Positions 35,228-47,698 of a stretch of 64,000 nucleotides of DNA are shown piece by piece. The notes under the pieces were generated by a model. It ran no database searches and had not been told where the DNA came from. It worked only from the letters and a program-made list of their open reading frames with translations. Made by a program: the position numbers and the translations under genes. Source of the DNA: Punctularia strigosozonata HHB-11173 SS5 (lineage: Eukaryota; Basidiomycota; Agaricomycetes; Corticiales; Punctulariaceae); contig NW_006767442.1 in assembly GCF_000264995.1 (NCBI RefSeq), positions 896,852-960,851 of the forward strand, written 5' to 3'. How positions within the stretch are numbered: position 1 is the stretch's first letter; each line of letters opens with the position of its first letter.

Positions 35228-35240
35228 GACCTATATATCC
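35228..35240 (+). promoter_or_regulatory. TATA-like element of the cyclin gene
   Basis: ACCTATATATCC lies about 115 bp before the cyclin ATG and is followed by pyrimidine-rich sequence (CCACACCACTCCGCT), typical of a fungal promoter. The ATG itself sits in CCACCATGG. Confidence 0.5.
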
Positions 35241-35348
35241 CCAGGCCACACCACTCCGCTCCGCCCTACCCAGACCCCTTCGTCGTTTCCGGCGACAAGT
35301 CCACACCGCGCTCTCTCCCTCGTTTCTCTCCCCCCTTCGAGGTCCACC

Positions 35349-36496
35349 ATGGCTGCCGTCCAAGGCCCGTCCGTCGCCCACCATCCGACATCCTTCGACA
35401 AGATCTCGAAGATGCCCAGGTCGACGCCCGGCGCGCAGAAATCCGTGAGCACCCATCCCGAAATATTAGGCGCCCAGAACGCCCGGCGCTAACCGTGTTC
35501 CCCGCTCGCCAGTCTGCCGATCCATATTATGGCCACGAAGCCACGGCCAAGTTGTGTTCGCGCTTCGTGACGCACCTCTTCGCCTGCCCCGAATATCCGA
35601 CCGGCGTCCTTCCTTCCTCGTCACCTCCCCCGACGCTCGCTCAGTTCGTCGCCTACGCCCTCCACCGTACCCGCTTACACCAGTCGGTCACGTTCGCGGC
35701 CCTCTACCTCCTCCAACGGCTAAAGCAGCGCTTTCCCGCCGCCCGGGGGTCATCCGGCCACCGCCTCTTCCTCTCCGCGTTTATGATCGCCTCCAAGGTG
35801 ATCTGCGACGACACTTACTCGAACAAGTCCTGGTGCATCGTCGGCCAGGGCATGTTCGCCCTCCGGGAGATCAACCAGATGGAGCGGGAGATGTGCTCGT
35901 ACCTCGAGTGGGAGCTCAACGTCGACCCGACGTCGCTTTCAGAGTTCGAGCGTCTCGTACGGAAGGAGTTCTCCGGTCCGGGACCATATACGTCCATCAC
36001 GCTACCGACGCCGACGAAAACGGTTTCCAAGCACTCGCATACGTCCGACGCGGGCATCGCCTTCCTATCCGCGAAGCCGATGCCGCAAGATCCGATCCCG
36101 ACCTCGCCGCCAAAGCCGTACATCAACCCGGACAAGATGTACCCGCGGACGCCGGAGTCGCCGTCGCGTACCCCAGAGATGTCCCGCTCGGAGACGCCTT
36201 CGCCCGCGTCGACGTGCTCACCGGCGACTCCCGCGTCCACGTTCGACTCGAATCCGCAGATTATCGGCGCCTACCCCGACTTCCCGCCGCCCTCGCGAAA
36301 ACCGTCGTCGCAGGGCCCGGCCGCCATGGCCATCGACTATATCCCCCCCTCGCTCAAGGCGGCGCAGATGGCCAAGGCGATACCAGGCACCGGACCCGGC
36401 AAGTTCTCGACTGGCCCGCCGAAGCCGGTTCCGTCGAAGATCTCGAAATTCGACGCCCCGAATTCGTACGCGTACGCTCGCGCGAGTCGTTGGTAG
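35349..36496 (+). CDS. Pho80/Pcl-type cyclin, partner of a Pho85-like kinase
   Basis: Exon 1 35349-35444, intron 35445-35512, exon 2 35513-36496: 359 residues. The cyclin box covers about residues 45-155 with FVAYALHRTRLHQSVTFAAL, RLFLSAFMIASKVICDDTYS, NKSWCIVGQGMF and LREINQMEREMCSYLEWEL, the pattern of Pcl1/Pcl2-type cyclins. The C-terminal 190 residues are disordered and rich in SP/TP pairs, likely kinase sites. Pcl cyclins direct Pho85 in morphogenesis and cell-cycle entry in yeast; the exact role here is inferred. Phase and splice sites are clean. Confidence 0.88.
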
Positions 36497-39028
36497 TCTC
36501 TTCGCTCCGCTTTCGCCCCCGTTTCTCTATATATCGCCGGCGCCGCCACCGTGGTCGTTCCTATTGCCCCGCTCTATGTTATGCCCCGACATGCCCACCG
36601 ACATGCCCACCTCGACAACAACCTCAACCACGCCCTGTACGAAAATAAACAACGACCACACTCACCGTCGCCGTCGCATTCCTTTTATTTCCTGGCTCAG
36701 CTTGACATTGGACTAATATTATACCCGTCCCTGGCTCTTCCCTCCATGGTCATCGGTCGACGCACTATCATCAAATGTTTCTATAGTAGCGCATTCAAAC
36801 GGGTCGGGTTTCTTCCCCCTTGCATTGGTTTGGTTTTGCTCATCCTCCATTCTTGCATACCTTTCCTCTCTCTGCGCACATAACTCATCCGCATAGCAAT
36901 GTGTTTGTATCATCCTCCATACTTATTGGACCGTTAGAGTACAAAGTCGTAGGACTATTTTCAAAGAAAACAAACAAAGACATAGAAACAACAATCGTCC
37001 TGCCTGATTATGATGAGCGAATACATAATACAAGCAAACGCGATCGTGACAGGTAAGTTGTCGACTCGGACGCCGTTGCGAGGGAATCATCAACCACGCG
37101 GTTCGTTAGGTCGGTACGCGGCGGGCTTGGCTGTGTGCCACCGGCCCTGCATGCGGTTTAGCATAATCTCGCAGCCCACGCCGGAGAACGATAAGTAGTA
37201 TGGAAAAAACTGTGGCTGAGCAGATGTTGTGACCGCTGACCTTGCTGCAGCCATCGCGCAATCGCGTCCCACCATATGCGCGCGAAGGGCAGCTTCTATC
37301 GCGGTTCCTCTCAGCTGCCCCCTTCCCCCTTGCTCCCTCTCCGCGACGCCGGGTGGACCGGCTGATATCCGAACGCCTCTGGCTGGCTTCTATCCCCGCT
37401 TCCCTGGCACGTTATGTCCCGCACCTCGTTGGCTACTCCGCGAGCGCGATCGCCCTCGCTCACGCGGTGTCAAAGCGCAACATACCAATGCTCGGGGGCT
37501 TCTGACATGACATGGGGACGTTGTTCGCCTTGATCGCTCGTCGAAAAACCGGACAGTGACGAGGACAGAGTGGCCGTATGTCACTGTCACTGGTTACGCC
37601 CCGTACCTAATCAGCGAGAGAAGCCGAGGGGGGGCGTGGATCAGAGGCTTCGACTGGAAGGTGAGACGCCGGAAATGGCAATTGTGTAAAGATCCAGCAG
37701 GCCTGCCTCTCTCGGGACGGACGGAAGCGGAGGTCGTGTCGGTCTAGACTCCGCGGACGCGCGACATTGACGACACGGAGCGCGACAGCAGGCATCGTGC
37801 CTGCCGCACCCGTTGGCTTTGGCGTCCCCCCGACACGAGGTGATCCTATTTCGATCCGTATCGGGGGGGCGTTCGCAACATTGTACGAGACAAAATGGAC
37901 GCCGACCGCCCGCCTGCCTCGTGCCCGTCGCTCAACAGCCCGTCTTTGTTCTGAGAACGCTGCTCGAAGGCACCATCTTGCGCGCCGGCGCGAGACAACG
38001 AACTGTACCTTGCTATATGCGGGCGCGGTCTTTGTATGTACCGGTTTCTCCATTGTATCACTGGAGCGTTGCGAGACATCGACATCTAAGCTGCGTTTCG
38101 ATGAGACAAACTAGAGCTCCAGCGCACCGAAACCGAACGCTACGTTCCGTTCATTTCACCCTCTTCCGTGCCCTTTGAAGAGCCGATGAATTCCAGAAGC
38201 GCCGCCCGGGCGCAAATTAGGCATGCTTTTCTCTGCCGCCGTCCCCCAGTCCGTTGGTCGACACCACGCTGGGCCCTCCCATGGGCCCATTCCCGGACAT
38301 CGATTTTGATGGCCGGTCTCCCCATGCGCCCTTCTTTTGCACATTGTTGCTGCGCTCTCACCGTCCCCTTGGCTCGCGCTATCCTGTTCAAGCCGCGTCG
38401 GTGCTCAATTGCTTATCAAGGTGCACCCCATCATGCGACAACTACTGTATTCGAGCACACCGCCCCGTGTTCGGCAGTCTTTCTACAATTGTCGAGCGAT
38501 TTCTGATGTCGAACGAACACCGAAAGATGGACGAACAAAGGCGCTTCTTCCTCTCGCTGTCCTCTCACCAACACCTTCGCCAATCATCATCATCTGGATC
38601 GTCGGTCGGTCGATATCTTCCATCATCGGATGCGCATGGATGATGTCGTCGCTCGGCGATCGAAAAATAGACGCTCGGTGACGACAACGCCCTCGGATCG
38701 ACAGGCACTAATCACCGGTAAGCGCCAACGGGCAATACTTAGCAGCTCATTGCCATGTCTTCAGCATCGTACGCTATAACTCTCTAACTCTCAGCCCGCC
38801 CACCGTGGCAGGAGGCGGCTCAAGCTGTGTATTGCGTATCTCGTCCCCGAACGTCATGCCCACTGCCCAGTGGCTGGCATCAGTCCGCGGGTACCTAAGG
38901 GCCCTCCGACATTCTTGGACGCAGAGATGTTCACGAAGAGGGCTCGGATATCGCGGCGGCTTTAGCGCCTTTGCTCCTCCTTTGCTGCGCAGGAACTCTT
39001 CTTTCTTGCATAGGACTCGCTTCACGGC
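36497..39028. other. Gene-poor stretch; cyclin 3' region then nothing recognised
   Basis: About the first 400 bases likely include the cyclin 3' UTR (AATAAAC at 36644 could act in polyadenylation). The rest has only short frames without family features. Confidence 0.4.
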
Positions 39029-39895
39029 TTGGACCAAGGTTCACACCGCCCTGGGTCGCTTCGCTTTGAATGGCTTGCGTTCGCACGTGCTCTCTGCGCT
39101 CTCCCACCCGGCAGGCTCTCCCTATCAGCCGCACGCAAGTCTCTCGCAGTGGACTTGCAAAGCCATCCGATATGTATACAGCCCCGCAACGACAATCTCT
39201 GCGACGGTACTCGCAGCTCTATGTTTACCCAACCTCTGGCTTCGCGCATCACTTACGAAGACGCCAGAGTTTCAATCGCCACCTCTTCGGGTTTCACCAT
39301 GGAGCCGGTTCCCACCCACACCGTACTTTTTCGCCAACGCTGGCAATGCGGCGCCGTATAACATCTAACCCCCCCACGATCTATTGCAACCAGACGCCAT
39401 GGCCCATCAGCGCTCGAGCTGTTTCAATCTATCTTGTCGCGCCCTTCGGACTTCAGGCCCGAGCCCGAGATTCTCGGAAAGTCTACATGGACTGCGTCTC
39501 ATCGGGGCAATGATATCGGAGAGCGCCCGCGCATGGATGCAGAGCCTTTTGAGCTGTTTGACTGCATCTCCGCCAAAGCGAAAGGTTAAGTATGGATCCG
39601 TTTTCAAATTGTACCCCACGGACCTACCAGGACGAGGCTATTGTAAACGGAAAATTTGGTCAACCCTCCCGAGAACTACGGAGGATGCGATGGGTTCGAG
39701 CACGACGTTTCCGGGCGATGGAAGGTTGGGAAGATCCAGGCGTTGTCAACTTACGCCGCACGCGGACCTTTTTTTTTTGTGGAATTATATTCTCGAGGTC
39801 CCCCATCAGGAAAAATCGGACTATCGAAAGAGTCGCTTATCGGGTACCGAAACCCTCTAAAACTACTAAATGAGCACGTTTTTAGTACGTTTTAG
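39029..39895 (+). CDS. Weak candidate gene, exons of an unknown protein
   Basis: Three plus-strand stretches read as coherent protein: 39029-39361 (with SRITYEDARVSIATSSGFTM), about 39370-39588 (with LFQSILSRPSDFRPEPEIL and MDAEPFELFDCISAKAK, ending at a GTTAAGT-like donor) and about 39647-39895 (with NPPENYGGCDGFEHDVSG and GRWKVGKIQALSTYAARGP). I could not find junctions that join all three in phase, and the start is unknown, so the boundaries are provisional. No function is assigned. It could also be a decayed gene. Confidence 0.3.
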
Positions 39896-42052
39896 GAGGC
39901 TTTTAGCAGATTCGGGTTTTCCTGATGGCCCAGCCGCCCTCCGTCGACGAACAAAGAGGGCCCGTCCCTGCTGCCTCTGATTGACCGGCCACGCGAACTC
40001 GCAACGCGCTCATTCGCCTGACCCTATCACTGTCACTGTCAATCCTACTTTGAAAGATCTCCGCGGGTTCCTGTCAGCATAGAGACGTTTCAAGCTTTGG
40101 AGCGATCAGAACGTGAATTGGGGATGTTACCAGCGAGACGTCCTCACCGACGCATCTTTACGCATCTTCTCCCGCGACGTGGGCTGCGGATGGGGCACGT
40201 ATTGATTCCCGGACAGTGGCAGGTATGTATGCGGTCTTACTGCCTCGTTTATTGCGTCCGTGTCTGAATTCAAGATCGGCTCCTGGCCCGGTTCATCCGA
40301 ATACATTGGCATCGCGTCTGGTGAAACGACTGTTGGTGCTGGTGTTGGAGTAGGCTGGAGCTATTCGGCTAGAAGTTGAGACCGGATTGTTGTTGCTCCA
40401 TTGCTCAATCTACCGTCCTGCATTACCGATTAAGACGTCCTCTGCATACATATCTGCTTACCGGTGTCCACGGTTGTGGATCATTCATAATGAGATACTG
40501 GCACATCCGAACGTGCTTTGCAGGGTAATGGTGTGGTTGAACGTGGCGATGTCATAATCTGCATAGGGCAAGGCCAATCAGGAGCGATCATCCATCTTCT
40601 GTAGGTGAGCCGCACTGTCTTACGCGCCGCAACTGCGTGGTTATTGAACATTAACGAGCCGCGCGATGAATGCACGGTACATGGACGTCGAAAGTCATAT
40701 CTACATCACGGCGAACTTGATAGCGACAGTGCACCCTCGTATGAACGCCGATTGTCACATCAGAGGACCTACATGCCCTATATCAGACGGAATGCAGCAT
40801 ACGATTTCGGGTGTAATCCGTGAGGTGACTTGCCAAAACTCGAGACATTCCCATTCTCTTCACCTCTCCGCAGTGTCCTCGATCACGACCGGAGGTGGGC
40901 CTTTGGAGGGTCTATATGGACTCAGTCGATCTCGGAGCACTCCTTTTTAGAGGTCCCGGTGTCGCACACCGACGACGAGGGTCGGAGATGATCCTGCCCA
41001 ACCGTCATTCCGGGCTCGCCGACGCCGGATGCGCATCATCTAAACCGACGTAACACACCGATTAATCATCACGCACGAATGGGGCATGTCGGTCGCATGG
41101 AAGATAACGGAACACACGGTGGGGGATCGGCCTGGTCTACATCGGGTTCGTCGACGTGACCGTTCGTTCAGATCCCCCCCTCGTTCTTTCCGATTTAGAA
41201 GTTCGCGTCGGAATACAGCGCCCGAGTTCCAGTGTGCTGAGCCCCAGCATATCCGAGTTCGCTCAAACCGACCGCTCGATCCCCAGCCTCGACGGCAGGG
41301 TTACTCTTCCGCGTTGCAGATTGTCGAGACGTGGCGAGGAAACCATCAGACGATCGATGCGTCTAAGTCGTGATATCTCCGGACTTCGGTCCTACACCGA
41401 TGCTGACGACCAACAGTATAGATTGAGTTGTCGGGGTTTCGTTCCCTATCGTCGAACTTGGATCGCTAGCTTCAAGTTGCTAGAACACTACAGTATGAGA
41501 AATCGCTACGGTTCCGGGATATCAGATGAAAGGAGGGATTGATTGGATCCGTTCGCCACTAACCGGAGTCGGAGTCCTGAGCTTGCTTAGGCATATCTCT
41601 TATGAGAACATCCTCAAGCCGCGTGAGCTATTCCACAGACGATGATCACGATAAGATGGTGTATAGTCGGAAGAGGAAGAGCCTATTGAACGCATTGCCG
41701 GATCTTTCGAGTGCCACCAGTTCTCGACCTTATACAGTCTCTAAAGCTGGAGTCGCACCCACGTCGGAGGGAACATGGGCAATCGCCGGTTGCAGTTGGC
41801 TTCAGCCCATGTTATCGTTCAGCACAAGCACTCCACTCTACAAGGTCAATTAGGCTGGAAGAAAACGAGATCCATCACTGCTGTATGGTGGTGGCAAGAA
41901 CAAAGGGCTGGGGGTCACAGCTTCAAGCGCTTGGCACGGTCCGTCATGGCTGCGCCGCCGCGCCATGTTCTGGCATGCTTCAGTTGGCCACGACCGCCTC
42001 CTCAACGTTCTTCTCGAGTTTGTGAATATCGTGAATTCTCTGCTTCATTCGT
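39896..42052. other. Gene-poor stretch, no confident gene
   Basis: A minus-strand frame at 40312-40127 (MPMYSDEPGQEPILNSDTD) looks faintly protein-like. Everything else is short and unconvincing. The last part must contain the promoter of the AAA-type gene. Confidence 0.4.
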
Positions 42053-44593
42053 ATGCAACGGTTGTGCGGACGGTCACAACAACTGGCGAGACCGGTGCTC
42101 GCACAGCGGAAGGTCGTCGCCTCAGTGTCTCGGCGACGCGCCCTCCACGAACACCCAACGACACGCGGCGCAGCGCGCGTGGATGCTCGCAGACCGTATA
42201 CACAGGGAGTGCCGAGACCTCCCACCGAACCGGAAGTGGCAGAGAGCCCGCGAAAGGATAGGAGTGTGTCGTTCATACCGTTCCTTAACCCAGGTTCTTC
42301 TGCTGGCGATGCGATCGTAACGGCCGTGATCGGGATTGGCATATGTTGAGTCTGCGGTTCTTCCTGCTTGCTGTTGCGTCTGACTTCGCACGCAGTGTTC
42401 ATAGGCGGCGTTGCGTACATCGCATGGTACAAGAAGCGCGTCTTGGATAAGGTGAGCCTTACCGTCGACCATGTCCATAGGCTGCGAATGAGTATTCATA
42501 GGCTGTCTTCAGATAGAACTTGCCTTCGCTGCAGGTTATGACCCTGCCTTAGATCTTGCAAACAACCACGCCAAGAAGGCCGTCTCCTCTGACCAAACTA
42601 TACTCGAAGAACTGGTTGCAGACGGGGATGACTTGTGGACGGCGCACCTTAGGCGAAAGGAGCAAGACGCATTGGACGCGATTGTACATGGCCTAGAGAC
42701 CGGTCATTATTTCATGTTACTGGGTCCCAAGGTACTATTATCAACTCGTGTCATCGTGTCATCTGGCCCTTACTGGCGAGGCAGGGTGCAGGAAAGACGA
42801 CGATGGTCATCGACGCTATGCGAAAGAACCAGGCAGAGGGTGTCGCCATGTGCGATGCGCACCCGGACCTGGAGGTCTTCAGACTCAGGCTAGGCAAGGC
42901 TCTGAATTTCGAATATAACGAGGATTCGCAGACAGGGGTGTTCCAGCGGCGGGATCCGCGTGAAGGCACGAGTAGTTGAAATGTCTGTACTTCATGCCGA
43001 ACTCACTTCGCTCTTACTTAGGCGGCCCTGCACTGGATATCGAGCGAGGTTGGCTAGATTCAGTTCCTTGTTACCCAGAGGTCTCACATCCACTTCACAG
43101 CATTCAACAAGTTGGAAAAAGTCGCCATCAGGGTGTCGCGACGTACCGGAAGACCTCTTGTGCTTATCATCAACAACATTCATCATTTCAAGAATGATGA
43201 CGAAGGTCGGAACATGCTGCTTCAGCTCCAACAACGTGCCGAGGGCTGGTCAGCGAGTGGTCAGTCTTTGCCTAGTGCAGGAATCTGGCCCGGACAACTA
43301 ATGGTGTTCCAGGCACATTGACCATGGTCTTCAGCACGTAGGTGATGAATCAGCTACTGAATTAGCTAATGCTGAAAGGGATCAACAGGGATGACTTCTG
43401 GCCCTTCCATGGTTTGTGAACTTCGTATACCCTCAGAACTCTCCACTCATTGAATCAGAGATGCGGAAAACTGCTAGCAGGATGCACGTAAGTCATGATG
43501 TTCAAATATGCGTCCAATCCGCATCCATACATATTCACCTCATAGGTCATGTACATTCCGGACCTTAGTAATCACGAAGCATTCCACGCCGCCAGGCGCA
43601 TGCGTTTGGATGCTAGAAGATCTTCGGTGTCTGATGAGGAGGTTAGGCGGGTCATAGGGCTCGTGGGCGGGAGACTCGCCTACCTGAGCAAGGTGGCCAA
43701 GGCAAGGGACATGGAAGAGTACGCACAACATATGTTGGACGTGGAGAAGGGATGGCTGCTGAGTCAAATTGGGCTCATCCCGGACTGCGACGATGACGTG
43801 ATGGACGAGGTGCGTATATTCATTGGCGATGGACTCGCCGGCGGCTCCGAACACAGGCTGATAAGGGTATTGCAGCAAAAATGTGAGAAACTATCGTTCG
43901 TGACAACGCGTGCGCACGGGTTCACCTCCATGCAGGGAGTTCCTGCTCCTGGTTACTGCTGCGCGAATTCGTGAGGTTGCGGATGCAGCAGGAGCACGAA
44001 CTTGGAGAGCAGATTTCATCTGGAGAGGTGACTCCTGATGGACTGGAAACGCTTCCATTACCTTCCATACCCTATGTACGCAACTCTGCTTCTTGCAAAT
44101 TGTGGCATCTCACCCTGATATTATTCCTCCAGTATAAATGCAGGCAGATCATGACGAGAGCAGACTTCCTCGAAGGTAAGCGCCACTGTGGCCTGCATCG
44201 CGGCGGAACTGATTGAATAATACCTTAGACCTCGATCGAATGAATATTATCAGTATCGACGTGGGTACCTCTCGAAGGTGCACCGTATGCTATCTGAACG
44301 CCTTCACCCGCTTAGGTCCATCACAATGTACAACCGGACTCGATGCTGATCCTTCATGTTGCGCGCTCGGTCGTGGAGGAGGATGGGTTCGATGAGCTGC
44401 TCGACGGCGTGCGTGATCGCATCGACGAGATCGAGAGTTTACACCGCACGAGAGAGCTGACGGTATGCTACTTTCCTTTACTTGCACAAATTGGCTAACT
44501 TAATCGTCTTCGCAGTTCAAAGACTTGGACAAAGGCGACCGGATACGGCTTGCAGTCGACAAAACCGCGACTATCCTTGACAACGACGACTAA
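42053..44593 (+). CDS. Mitochondrial membrane-anchored AAA-type P-loop ATPase, 16 exons
   Basis: Exons end at 42344, 42451, 42731, 42965, 43048, 43259, 43337, 43411, 43487, 43809, 43882, 44075, 44175, 44260, 44462 and 44593; they sum to 1,722 nt and 573 residues with all phases consistent. An Arg-rich start (MQRLCGRSQQLARPVLAQR) suggests a mitochondrial presequence. One helix follows (AGDAIVTAVIGIGILFIGGV), then AWYKKRVLDKIELAFAAGYD. Walker A is GPKGAGKT at about residues 187-194. VEKGWLLSQIGLIPDCDDDV and CRQIMTRADFLEDLDRMNII are conserved blocks I recall from a basidiomycete ATPase family without a named function. The Walker B-like strand is PLVLIINNIH, with Asn where Asp/Glu is usual. One intron (42966-43021) uses GC, unless a GT two codons earlier is used. 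One exon is 7 nt. Confidence 0.85.
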
Positions 44594-45013
44594 GCTAGAT
44601 ACTATTGCGCACTTCGGAGTCCTGGAGACTCGTTGCATCTGCACTTCCGGTGATATATATACAGACACCCACTGATTCGACTGTATGTTTCGATCTTACA
44701 AAGGCAATGAGCAGCGCAGTGGGCCAGCGTCGCCGCGTTTCTTTCGCAGGTCGACGCTGGGTAGTATATTCCCACTGTGGACCGCTATGCGGTCCCTGGT
44801 ATATATCTACGCTACCCTACGCTATTTCATGACGGTCCGAGATCAGGGAAGCACTACACATTGTGAAAAGAACTAATCGGGCGTTGTGAATTGCGTTGTG
44901 AATTGGTTGCGAGCGCGTTTAGGGTTGCTTGAGCGCTCTTGTCGTTCGGAGGTGAATTGGCGATGGCGTTTTCGATCTTGTGAACAACGGTTCCGGTCTA
45001 TCCTCCCATCCAT
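44594..45013. other. Intergenic between convergent genes
   Basis: 420 bases holding the 3' ends of the ATPase and the Nab2-like gene. No coding signal is seen. Confidence 0.6.
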
Positions 45014-47207
45014 CTAGCTGGAGACTTCCACCTGCTTCGCTTCCTCCTTCTTCAACTCTGCCTCCGCAACCTGCTTCGCCACTGCCTGCTTCCGTTCCTC
45101 CAGCTCCTTCATCCGCTTCTCCAGCTCCTCCTTCGTCGCCCCCTTGCCGTTGAACACGACGCTCTTATGTGGGCTCGGCGCGCCCATGCTCCCTGTCTCG
45201 GGTGCCTTCACCTTCACGAGCGGTGCATCGGTCCCGACGCCGCGGAAGAACGTCGTCGGCAGGACACGGTCCTTCGGGTGCTGGAACGGGCACGTTGCGC
45301 GCGTGCATGCCGAGCCAAAGCGGCAGGGTGTCCCCGTCTTGGAGGGCGTATGCACGGGGGCAGGGTGGGTGTACGGGCACCCAGTCTTCTGGCGCGTGCA
45401 GTTGGCACCGTAACGGCATTGGACGGGAATGGGGTTGTGCACCGGCGCAGTGTTTTGGTGCGGGGCGGGTGCGGGCGCAGGAGGTTGTGCATGATGGGGC
45501 TTGAACTCGGCTGGGAAGGCAACGTCAGCGTTGAGGCTCGGTGAGCACATGTATGTCAAGGAGAACTGACCATTGGGGTTGAGCACGGCGGGGCTGACGT
45601 GCGCGTTGACGCAGTCAGGGTCCTTGCAGTCCTTGCCCTTCTCGCACGGGTCGTTACTCAGCACGACGCCACTCTCGGGTGTCGCGACGGGCGACGGGTG
45701 CGACCACCGGCAGAGTGCGTTCGTGCATTTAAGGCCGTACTTGCACAGCGTTGGCGACTGCGGGCGTTCCGGTACGACGAAGCCTGGGCGAGAGGCCGCG
45801 GTGGGGTCGACCGCCGGGGGCGCGGGTTGCGGTTGCGGCGCGACAAGTGCGGGTGCAGGTGCGGGTGCGGGTGCGGGTGCGGGTGCGGCGTCGGTGGGTG
45901 CAATATGGCCCTGGCCACCTGCGCTGTTCTGACCTCCCCGTCCCCTTCCCCGTCCTCTCTGCCCTCCTCGGCCTCGGTTGTTGTTGCCTCCCGTATGCCC
46001 CTGCATCCCCGCATCCACCATTGGGCCTTGCTGCCCAGGAAAGCCCGTGAACTGGGCGCCAGAAGGCGCGTTGGGGTTGATGATTCCCATACTCGTCGCC
46101 ATCTGCGCCATAAGCGCCATCTGGTTCACGAACATTTCCATCAACATCGGGTTCGCCATCCCCGCCGCGCCCATGTCGGGAGGCATGCCGCCGCCCATCC
46201 CATTCGGCATCATCCCACCCATGGCCGACATTTGCTGCATCATCATCGCCTGTTCCGCTGGGTTCATCGCTGCGAAGTTAGGCATGCCTGGTAAGTTGGG
46301 CATGTTGGGCGGTACGTCGAATGGCTGTTGGTGGCCTGGCCCGGGACCATTATGAGGGCGGTGCAGCCCGCCCATACGCTCGAGCAAGCTACGAGGCTGT
46401 TGTTCTCGATCGCGGCCGTGAAACCTGCCGTCGCGTTCGCGGTCTTGCATCGCCCGTGGGCCGGTAGGAAGGTCCGTACGGCGCGCCTTCGATGGATGGC
46501 CGGCGCCAGAGGGGGACGGCGACCTCGCAGAGGCGGCGCGCTTCTGTGCAGGGGCGCCCTGTGCTTGCGCGAGAGCCTGCTGATAAGCGCGGGGCGGGGC
46601 GGGGCGCGTATCCGCGGCGGTGGGAATGGGAATCGGTTCGGGGGCGGGGGCGGGGGTGCTGGTGGAAGCGGCGGGTGTAGCTAAAGCTGGAACGGGTTCC
46701 GAGCCTTTCGCGGCTTCGACGAACAACCAGTCGGTGAAGGAGGCGTCTGCGGGGGATATTGGTCAGCACGCTCGTTGGTTGAGGGAAACAAGGGTATATA
46801 CCGTATTCGGGCCCAATTACTACGGTATATGCGTTTAGATACACATATGACACAGCATGAATGTGAGTTCTACTCACAATCTTCCAGCTCCGATGTGATT
46901 TGGGCTGTGGCCATCGTATCAATATTTGCTATAGCTCTCAGACTAGTGTGCAACGTACCCGCCGTCTTGTTGTTGATTATCATGATGGTAATGTATTCCG
47001 CCATAACAGGGTCTATATGCGTCGTCAGAAGGTAATATGCGGAAGGTAGTGTTATACGCACCGGCGTCGGGGCTAAACCCGCGTTTTTGGAGCTCATTTT
47101 GAATGGAATTCTGTAGCCAGTGTGAGGATTTTCGCATCTAACGGTGTTTCTCAGCGTACCTGGAGTGCGGTTGCGCGCTCTGTACCGATAGTGAGTCCAA
47201 AAGCCAT
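45014..47207 (-). CDS. Nab2-like nuclear polyadenylated-RNA-binding protein, CCCH zinc fingers
   Basis: Small exons 47207-47160, 47110-47062, 47012-46959, 46914-46888, 46819-46802 build the N-terminal domain: MAFGLTIGTERATALQ, NELQKRGFSPDADPVMAEYI, ELEDLIGPEYDASFTDWLF. This matches the PWI-like fold of Nab2. The large exon from 46746 carries a Met/Gly/Gln-rich middle, an RGRGRG box and an AP repeat. Four CCCH fingers follow: CKYGLKCTNALCRWSH, CEKGKDCKDPDCVNAH, CRYGANCTRQKTGCPYTH and CRFGSACTRATCPFQH. A Lys/Glu coiled tail ends the protein. An in-frame intron at 45570-45511 is likely between the second and third fingers. The protein is about 620-640 residues. Nab2 controls poly(A) length and mRNA export in the nucleus. 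Confidence 0.88.
45851..45889. repeat. GGGTGC hexamer repeat coding Ala-Pro
   Basis: About six GGGTGC units on the plus strand encode an Ala-Pro run in the Nab2-like protein on the minus strand. Such coding repeats change length easily. Confidence 0.85.
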
Positions 47208-47698
47208 GGGAAAGGGAGAGCGGTTGTGGTCGTTGGGGTGAAGGGGCGCCTCTGGTGGCGGTGACGTTTGCGCCCTTCTCTGGCTCGAGCCTTCGAAGTT
47301 GGGAGAGCCGCGCGCTTTTTGTTACGACTCATGAAAGCCAAGTCATCTACCACTGCGTTCTACGCTTGGACGCCAACGAAGGCGCCTTATGCCGAGATTG
47401 CATATGTCTCACTCGATCTAGCAACTCGTTGCGTGCCGATTAGCCGTGAACAATATCAACAAGGGCTTACCTGATCTTCTTATGGCCTTGTCTTTGTGCT
47501 GCCATGCATACCTTATTCTGGCAACCGATGATCGACGAAATACTATTGTTCGTCCGGCCAATGCGCTTCTGAGCCACTCAACGCTAGTGTGGCCCTTTAA
47601 ACAACATGGCCGATCGGCGCTCGGCCCCCCTTAACACTCTCCAACCACGTTCATCCTCGTTTCCCTCTGCTACCACGACCAGCTTCACTTCGTACACA
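47208..47698. other. Divergent upstream region of Nab2-like and SAP-like genes
   Basis: 491 bases between two ATGs facing apart. No clear TATA is seen; CCCTTTAAACAACATGG lies about 100 bp before the plus-strand gene. Confidence 0.5.

Noticed and set aside
45599-46294. A 231-codon plus-strand frame opposite the Nab2-like gene
   Set aside because: It is the antisense shadow of the CCCH and RGG coding region; the minus-strand model has recognisable domains.
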